The notes beneath the pieces were generated by a model. The model did no database searches, had not been told where the DNA came from, and saw nothing but the letters and a program-made list of their open reading frames with translations. Of a stretch of DNA of 64,000 nucleotides, positions 59,101 through 64,000 are shown piece by piece. A program made the position numbers and the translations under genes. The stretch lies in contig OY754969.1 in NCBI GenBank assembly GCA_963576475.1, positions 26,798,958-26,862,957 on the forward strand, given 5' to 3'. The DNA is from Molanna angustata (Eukaryota; Arthropoda; Insecta; Trichoptera; Molannidae). Positions within the stretch are counted from its first letter, which is position 1. The number at the start of each line of letters is the position of its first letter.

Positions 59101-62100
59101 TATTGTATAACTTTAATAGTTTGTTAAGTGATTTATATAAGTATTACGTTAGTGAGATATAGCAGATATGTTATGAAAAATACTTAATAATATGAGATTT
59201 GCATTATGCAAAAATTGTTTATATTTTTTATAAAACAATATTAGATAAAACAGCAAAATATTTCAATACACATTCATTTAAAATATGGTATATTTGTGAA
59301 TTTAGATTTGAGGTAAGAAGAGAACATGCATATTAGGAAAAGAAGACTATAGTTTTCTTGAATATATGAATACAATATGTATTGCTATGTAATATGTTGA
59401 AAGTATTTTGCTCTTACGGCGACTGTGGAGCCATTTTTGCCAACACCTCCTTGTTGAAAGGATTGGCAGAATCCTATAAAAAATTGAAGGTATCCGGCTG
59501 AAAACACCACATTCATTGTATACGACCAAGGTAAGTAAGTTCCAGGTATCTGTGGATATAAATTAACCAGATATTCCGATATTAACTATCACACAAATAT
59601 TTATTGATTGAATTGCTTAAATAGTGAACACTATTATGTTTAGCTTATCTTCATGGTCACAGTATGATGATAAGGTATTCTGAAAAAGCACAATGTGTAC
59701 ATTTAAGAATGTTCCACGAAAGAGAAGAACTTGTTTGTTATGCACAATAATTATTTCCATAAAAACACTCTTTATTGAATCCCACAATGTAAAAGGTCCA
59801 TTTGAAATTTTCAATATAAAACTTTAAATATTAAAATGTCATGCATAGCTAGTTCTTTCAATGCTAGTGATCAGAGTGAAGATAGTGATCGTTTTTCTGT
59901 ACTATACGGAATACTTTTACATGTCTTCTTAGTAAAGCTTTAATTTATGCATAATTTATTTTCACTTTTTTGCATGCATTCCCTTAACATGCTATACCCA
60001 TTTGAACACTATTACAGAGGTATCAATAGTATCATTTACAAATTTTGCAAATTGAAGTAATATAAAACAACTTATAAAACATAAAAAAATTTAATTAACC
60101 AATTATGTATCCATATTTTATGTGAGTGAAGACTTCAAATATTATAAAATGAAATACATGAACGATATCCATAGTAATCCCTTTAAATTATTTTTTGCAT
60201 GCAAAAAATACATACTTCACAAATTAATTATTCAAATACAATCTATTAAATAAGTTCAATAAAAGAATTGCTTCCTCGAACGAGTTTTTGCATTCCTTAA
60301 ACAAAAGTTATAGCAAATCTGTTATTGAATATACACTCTAATACGAATAAAGAAGATTGCCGTATATTAATATTGCAATACGTTTTGACACCGCAACTTA
60401 CTGCTACTGTAGATCCATTTTTGCCTACTCCTCCTCCCAGAATGACAGTGAATATGTTGAAGAGCGAATATGACGAGCAAACCACAGTCATCAGACCTAA
60501 TAAGTGACGCATCTCTGCCCATTGCGTCAACTTTACATATTCACAACAAATTATTTATTATTTCAATACCATGACAAGTTGCTTATCATTATTTCAATTT
60601 TGTAATTATGGAAAAAATATATTCAAATATAAAATTATATGTACAGTAGAGCCTCAATAATCCGAACACTCAAAATTTACAACCCTGTTCAAATGTATGA
60701 AGCGTTCGGATTATAGTACCTATGAAATAAAATCATGAAAAATGCTATTAATCACACATCGCTTGTTTGCGAGAATAACGACATAAGTCAAAAAATCTAA
60801 TTTTTTAGTTAATAATGCAGAAATGTTGTGTTTACCAATATTACAATAAATATATGTCAGTGAAACAACGACACACATGCTGTTTCTCTCACACTTATAG
60901 AGATATTGTACTGAGAATTGGAGACGACATAAATATTGATAAACACATTTCTGCATTATTAACTCAAAAATCGGAATATCGACTTATGTTGTTGTTCTCA
61001 CAAACGAGCGACATTTTTTAAGGATTTCAACAAAGTGCTTTGAATAGTGGTTTTTAACGACAAGACAACACTTTATTCCTACATTACTGACTATATGGCA
61101 CTGCAAGTTACTAAGAAACGGTGGTTGTTAAGGGATAGGGGCTTTGTTTGGATTAGCTGGGGTACGGATTATCGAGGCTCTACTGTATATAAAAATAAAC
61201 ATATTTAAAAAAAATAAGTACTCACATATTCAATACTTTTCTATATTGAAGATTGAAATATGTACAAAATAAAAATCAAACAAGAAAATTTGGAACCAAA
61301 GTAAAATGTTTCTAAATAAAATGAAATACGGGGTAATAATTTAAAATTTAATTAATATTTGTTAAATAGAATATTAAAATGTTTGTTATCTAATTGAAAT
61401 GAAAAAACTGGCAAAGTACTGTTAAAGTCTCAAGTCTCATTTAGAAATTAATTTTATATATCAACTAAAAATATCACGACTATTGACCAAAGTCGAATCA
61501 TGATTTCACTTAAATATAATTTTTGAAATCAATTTTGAAATCACATTAAATTATTAAAAATCTGCAATGAAAACTATATAAGAACATAAATATTGTGTAA
61601 TTATTATGACAAAATAAATAATTCGTCACTTGTTTTTCAGTCAATCTCAATTTACAATTTTCCTCATAATTTAAAATAAAATTTGAATAACAGCATAATC
61701 AAATAATATTTGGATGTTTTTAATATATTTTATATTCAACGCATTTTTGATTTTAAAATAAACTGCCAAACCTATGTACAGAAAAATCTAGAATACCTAC
61801 ATGTAAAATTAATGTAAACCATACCCAAAATTATAATCGTAAACATACAAACTGACTAATCAACAAAAGAATTGATTTCAAAGAAAATATTTCATTGTCC
61901 TTTTAATTCATTTTTACTCCGCTGTAATGAAGAAATTTTGCAATTTATAACCATGTATTTTTTTACATCGAATCAGTTGTAAACACAAACCAATAATCTA
62001 CAGATATGATAAAATATCTTGGTACACACAGCCACCAAAATTTGGTGGCAACCGATATAACGTATTTGAATATTTTCTGAATTGTTTAGAATAAAAATGA

Positions 62101-63153
62101 AACAGTACTCAACACTTATATCAAAAAGGAAATGTTACTAACAAAAGGATATTAATTTTGAAAAGCAAATACTTTACTGCTATATAAATGTGTCATTAAT
62201 ATCCAATTTATATTTAAATGAATTGAATGCATTCCACCTCACTTTGTGTACTAATCCCCTGGGCCTACAAGTTGTAGTTTATGTCAGTTCTGTATATTCT
62301 TTACTCTGTGGTTATAAAGTATAATATGATTTTGTGCATACTGTCAAATTATGTGTCCTTTGTACGGTCCAAACTATTTATAATTCAATTGACTTCATAC
62401 CGATTCAACAATGTGTAAAATGATACATTTTCATGCACAATTCTTAATTTTTCTCTGTGACTTTATCTGATAAACCTCTCAAAATCCTTTCAGTTTCAGT
62501 TTTCAAACTCTTTTTCGTAGAACGTATAGGTACATTAGAGAATGGCTCCATAAAATGCATTCTGGCACAGTCGATCTTTGAAGAAAAAAAATTGACCTCG
62601 GTAATCGTGAGTTCAAACTATCACTTAGTTTAATCTATTTCATATGAACATCTGTGCAGTGCAATTTTTGCCTTCATTCATTCCTTCTCAACATAAATAA
62701 ATCTTACTGAGAACTTTTGGCAATGAGATCTCTCTTGACATAAATATTTAGAATGGAATTGTGCATCATTCAATACAAATTTTTTGTCATTATGACATCA
62801 CAATATGTAAAAGAAAAATGTAATTGTAACAGATACATTATGAAGAACGAATTAAATAATTTGATTATGAATTAATAATACAAAAAACAGACAACGGTTA
62901 GGAAATAAATGCTTAGAAAAAAAATTTACTGGATATATAAAAAAAGATACTAGCTGTATGAACTTCTATACTGTTGATGCTGGAGTGTAATTACCTGAGT
63001 TAGCCAGAAATTGGGACCAAAGATGGCTGATATTGCATGAATCATAATTATAGAAAACTGCGCCTCAGTCACATCAACTTTGCCAAACTTCAGTGTCCCT
63101 GACACATAAGTCTGCCAATGAGCGCAGTAGAATAAAGTTATAGCACAAAAACA
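49927..63153 (-). CDS. CEPT1: Choline/ethanolamine phosphotransferase (CEPT1-like), 3' part, spliced, with three alternative exons
   Basis: Seven minus-strand exons, including three alternatives, give a 263- or 264-residue C-terminal part depending on which alternative is used: 63153-62995, one of 60530-60402 / 59549-59418 / 56353-56222, then 52971-52813, 51469-51344 and 50145-49927. All joints are in phase 0 with GT/AG borders. Landmarks are [20 protein letters not shown] and [14 protein letters not shown](S/T)[52 protein letters not shown] and [20 protein letters not shown]. These are the conserved C-terminal blocks of CEPT1/CHPT1-type enzymes, which transfer phosphocholine or phosphoethanolamine from CDP-alcohol to diacylglycerol in ER/Golgi membranes. 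The catalytic DGxxARxxxxxxxxGxxxDxxxD motif lies in upstream exons outside the window, so activity cannot be judged here. The region is strongly hydrophobic, as expected for a multi-pass membrane protein. Confidence 0.92.
50225..50740 (-). repeat. Dispersed arthropod-type repeat (ACTAGCGGACCCGACAGACG family)
   Basis: It begins TACTAGCGGACCCGACAGAC on the plus strand and ends with AAAATTCGTTCCGCCGTTTA, GGAGGAGTTCAGTGACATAA and AGAATTATATATATAAAGAT. The same opening and closing phrases occur in a very common insect repeat; I believe it is Helitron-like or LINE-derived but cannot decide. It lies in the intron between the last two CEPT exons. Confidence 0.55.
51344..51469 (-). CDS. CEPT1: CEPT gene, penultimate coding exon
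   Basis: A 42-codon exon between acceptor TTGTTTTCAG and donor TTA|GTGAGT. It encodes [20 protein letters not shown] and [20 protein letters not shown] followed by CL. It covers a short soluble loop and the start of the last membrane helix. Confidence 0.92.
51632..52759 (+). repeat. Dispersed ~1 kb repeat, copy 3, interrupted by a SINE
   Basis: It starts TACTAGTTGCATATAACACA, contains ATCAAGATAGGACAGTGTGG, CATACAAATTGTATGAAATG and CTCCGAATTCTGAGTTCATC, and ends GAACAAATCAACAGTTGGAA. The SINE at 51983-52188 sits between parts that are adjacent in copy 2. A fragment at 52262-52320 (encoding [13 protein letters not shown]) may be a small LINE scrap inside it. Confidence 0.7.
51983..52188 (-). 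mobile_element. tRNA-derived SINE, family C, copy 1
   Basis: The minus-strand tRNA-like head (TGGCTCAATTGGTAAGGTAT, then CCCGAGTTTGATTCCCGG as box B region) is followed by GTGGAGACACAATTTTTACA and a body ending in CCCGAGAAG. Copy 2 at 63765-63973 matches along its length. Confidence 0.8.
52813..52971 (-). CDS. CEPT1: CEPT gene, common exon downstream of the alternative cassette
   Basis: A 53-codon exon between acceptor ACTTTTCAG and donor GTC|GTAAGT. It encodes [40 protein letters not shown] and [13 protein letters not shown]. The GTSVLSP start is the invariant continuation of the GKNGSTVA motif that ends each alternative exon, and phase 0 on both sides lets any of them be joined. Confidence 0.93.
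53198..53449 (-). pseudogene. LINE C-terminal zinc-knuckle fragment
   Basis: The minus-strand 83-codon frame reads [20 protein letters not shown], then [19 protein letters not shown] and [12 protein letters not shown]. LRTGxxRC...W...CxCGxxQxxxHLLxCP is the conserved Cys-His region at the C terminus of several insect LINE reverse transcriptases. The rest of the polymerase is absent. Confidence 0.7.
53816..54052 (-). pseudogene. MADF-like domain fragment (transposon-derived)
   Basis: The 78-codon frame includes [20 protein letters not shown] and [17 protein letters not shown]. The phrase (D)VKKKINxLxxxYRxELKK is typical of MADF/Myb-SANT-like domains, in particular those encoded by transposons in insects. 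The N-terminal part of the domain is not recognisable and no transposase is visible. Confidence 0.4.
54135..56221. other. CEPT intron, AT-rich
   Basis: No further copy of the alternative exon was found by looking for its GGVGKNG-coding motif on the minus strand. No repeat border stands out. Confidence 0.45.
56222..56353 (-). CDS. CEPT1: CEPT gene alternative exon A (44 codons)
   Basis: Between acceptor ATACAAATCAG and donor GCT|GTAAGA, phase 0. It encodes [35 protein letters not shown] and VGKNGSSVA. The [12 protein letters not shown] text is the form best known from CEPT1-type proteins, so A is probably the ancestral version. A competing acceptor (TCTTAG at 56340) would break phase and is rejected. 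Confidence 0.9.
56354..59417. other. CEPT intron between alternative exons A and B
   Basis: AT-rich, about 3.1 kb, with no recognised repeat. A GGTGGTACG-AAAAAC text on the minus strand at 58665-58690 faintly resembles the GG(x)GKN codons but lacks the rest of the motif, an acceptor and a donor. Confidence 0.45.
59418..59549 (-). CDS. CEPT1: CEPT gene alternative exon B (44 codons)
   Basis: Between acceptor TTATATCCACAG and donor GCC|GTAAGA, phase 0. It encodes [33 protein letters not shown] and [11 protein letters not shown]. It has the same length as exon A and the same first two residues (Ile-Pro), but a different membrane segment. Unlike A it has a polar QSFQQ just before the glycine motif. 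Confidence 0.9.
59550..60401. other. CEPT intron between alternative exons B and C
   Basis: A short 852-base intron, AT-rich, without recognised elements. Exons B and C are the closest pair in the cassette. Confidence 0.45.
60402..60530 (-). CDS. CEPT1: CEPT gene alternative exon C (43 codons)
   Basis: Between acceptor GAATATGTAAAG and donor GCA|GTAAGT, phase 0. It encodes [32 protein letters not shown] and [11 protein letters not shown]. It is one codon shorter than A and B and starts differently (Leu-Thr-Gln), but it keeps the motif and the hydrophobic segment. The acceptor lacks a long pyrimidine tract, so it may be a weak, regulated site. Confidence 0.87.
60644..61185. mobile_element. 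Tigger/pogo-type fold-back MITE, 542 bp
   Basis: The ends CAGTAGAGCCTCAATAATCC and (inverted) GGATTATCGAGGCTCTACTG match at most positions, and both sides have TA (60642-60643, 61186-61187), the mariner/pogo target. Inside, GAGAATAACGACATAAGTC and GTTAATAATGCAGAAATGTTG are mirrored near 60945-61010, so a second long inverted repeat folds the middle. Short frames inside are not transposase. It lies in the CEPT intron upstream of exon C. Confidence 0.8.
61190..62994. other. CEPT intron, AT-rich
   Basis: No fourth alternative exon recognised. At 62340-62460 a TTGACTTCATACCGATTCAA-type phrase, with TGTGTCCTTTGTACGGTCCA just upstream, is related to the 5940-7995 satellite family. Confidence 0.4.
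62995..63153 (-). CDS. CEPT1: CEPT gene, common exon upstream of the alternative cassette
   Basis: Between acceptor GTTTTTTCAG and donor CAG|GTAATT, phase 0, 53 codons. It encodes [40 protein letters not shown] and [25 protein letters not shown] is one of the strongest family signatures of CEPT1-type phosphotransferases. Earlier exons, including the catalytic motif, must lie beyond the right edge. Confidence 0.93.
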
Positions 63154-63764
63154 CTGAAAAAACAAAATAATAAAAATATAACTATTTGTAAAATATAAAT
63201 ATCTACCAAATCGTAATATTTCAATATTAAACACTTAAGGGTCATGTCCGAGTATACTCGGGCAACTTATACTGGTCAAAAATCCCATACCCGAGTTATA
63301 CTTGGACAAGATCAACCTGCAGAAGAGTCCACATCAGAGTTATATCGGGTGAAAATATTTATGATTTTTGATTTTTAGGAGTGAAATAAAAGATTGTTTT
63401 GCAAGTGTAAACAAGAAATCACCCACCCCTCACTTCAAATTTCATGACTTTCCTTTGTAGTTTGAGTCAGTATACAATATTATTTTAGGGAGAAATGACA
63501 TTGATTTCTATGAATATTTGTATTTTTACAGAATCAATACGTAACTCAATTTTGAATTCGTGAACCCAGTGAAACCACGATTGCCTTTCTCTTTTGCATC
63601 TAGTAATTTTCAAAGTATGTCTTTTTTGGGGTAGTATGATTTTTTTAATGTTTTTATGGTTTTCTTTACTTAATTACACACAACAATTTACTATGGCAGA
63701 CATTTGGACTTGGTTAATCTATTTTGTGTGAGCCCATGTTTGTTGAGGTTATTTATTTAATATT
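63154..63764. other. CEPT intron with short palindrome
   Basis: CCGAGTATACTCGG (63248-63261) is a perfect 14-base palindrome just after CTTAAGGGTCATGT. Variants CCCGAGTTATACTTGG and AGAGTTATATCGGGT follow within 110 bases, as in the end of a TTAA-type MITE, but the other end was not found. Confidence 0.4.
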
Positions 63765-63973
63765 GCTTCTCGGGCAACTTACAGGTACTATGTCAAATAT
63801 TAATTTAACACGCACCCAATAACAAGTTGCCACATTCTGGAGACTTACGATGTTAATCGTCTCACAGATCCAGACTGAAAACACAATTAAAAACTGTGTC
63901 TCCACCGGGAATCGAACCCGGGACCTTTGGTTCAGCAGTCAGATATGTAACCAACTGAGCCACGAAGGCCGAC
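63765..63973 (-). mobile_element. tRNA-derived SINE, family C, copy 2
   Basis: The minus-strand head reads GTCGGCCTTCGTGGCTCAGT then TGGTTACATATCTGACTGC, with box B CCCGGGTTCGATTCCCGG. The body and end match copy 1 at 51983-52188 at most positions. The acceptor arm does not pair properly, supporting SINE over tRNA. Confidence 0.82.
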
Positions 63974-64000
63974 AGAGTAGCTATTTAGTGTGGAACGGGA

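Noticed and set aside
63248..63261. 14-base palindrome as an operator or transposon end
   Set aside because: Too short on its own and the partner end was not found; noted only within the intron description.

Overview
This is a eukaryotic, very AT-rich and transposon-rich window. It is almost certainly insect and most consistent with Lepidoptera: short palindromic GTAGGTACCTAC-type words recur, and the LINE tails, tRNA-derived SINEs and TTAA, TA and hAT-type MITEs look lepidopteran. That assignment is an inference from repeat style and gene content. There are no bacterial-style operons, rRNA genes or CRISPR arrays. Two protein-coding genes can be assembled from spliced exons; most of the rest is intron, intergenic DNA and mobile-element debris.

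Gene 1 (plus strand, about 24.3-28.3 kb) is a THAP-domain zinc-finger gene. It has a probable 5' UTR exon ending at 24477, a first coding exon at 25293-25497 and a last coding exon at 27825-28147. The 2.3 kb intron holds a truncated LINE reverse transcriptase starting about 20 bases after the splice donor, followed by the tail of a second LINE.

Gene 2 (minus strand, 63153 down to 49927; 5' exons lie beyond the right edge) is the 3' half of a choline/ethanolamine phosphotransferase (CEPT1-like, CDP-alcohol phosphotransferase family) that makes phosphatidylcholine or phosphatidylethanolamine. Its most striking property is three alternative exons (60402-60530, 59418-59549, 56222-56353). All are in phase 0, all are 43 or 44 codons long, and each encodes a different transmembrane segment followed by the same GGVGKNGS(S/T)VA motif. 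They look mutually exclusive, so one gene could make three enzyme versions that differ in a membrane helix. A small acidic coding exon at 41754-41827 could be an alternative C terminus.

Layout: 1-2.6 kb is AT-rich DNA with one GC-rich, E2F-site-bearing putative promoter near 1.5 kb. From 2.6 to 13.4 kb there are SINEs, fold-back MITEs, a roughly 310-bp satellite-like array interrupted by a hAT MITE, and a piggyBac-type MITE. From 14.3 to 24 kb there are a possible small secreted basic peptide ORF, fold-back elements, a dispersed repeat of about 1 kb split by an RTE-type LINE, and other LINE remnants. The THAP gene occupies 24.3-28.3 kb. From 28.3 to 41.7 kb there is mostly LINE debris, including L2/CR1-type reverse-transcriptase ends and a GC-rich island at 36.0-36.56 kb. 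From 41.7 to 64 kb lies the CEPT gene with its long introns, which carry SINEs, MITEs, a (TA)n tract, a Tigger/pogo-type fold-back element and a TIR element containing a MADF-like fragment.
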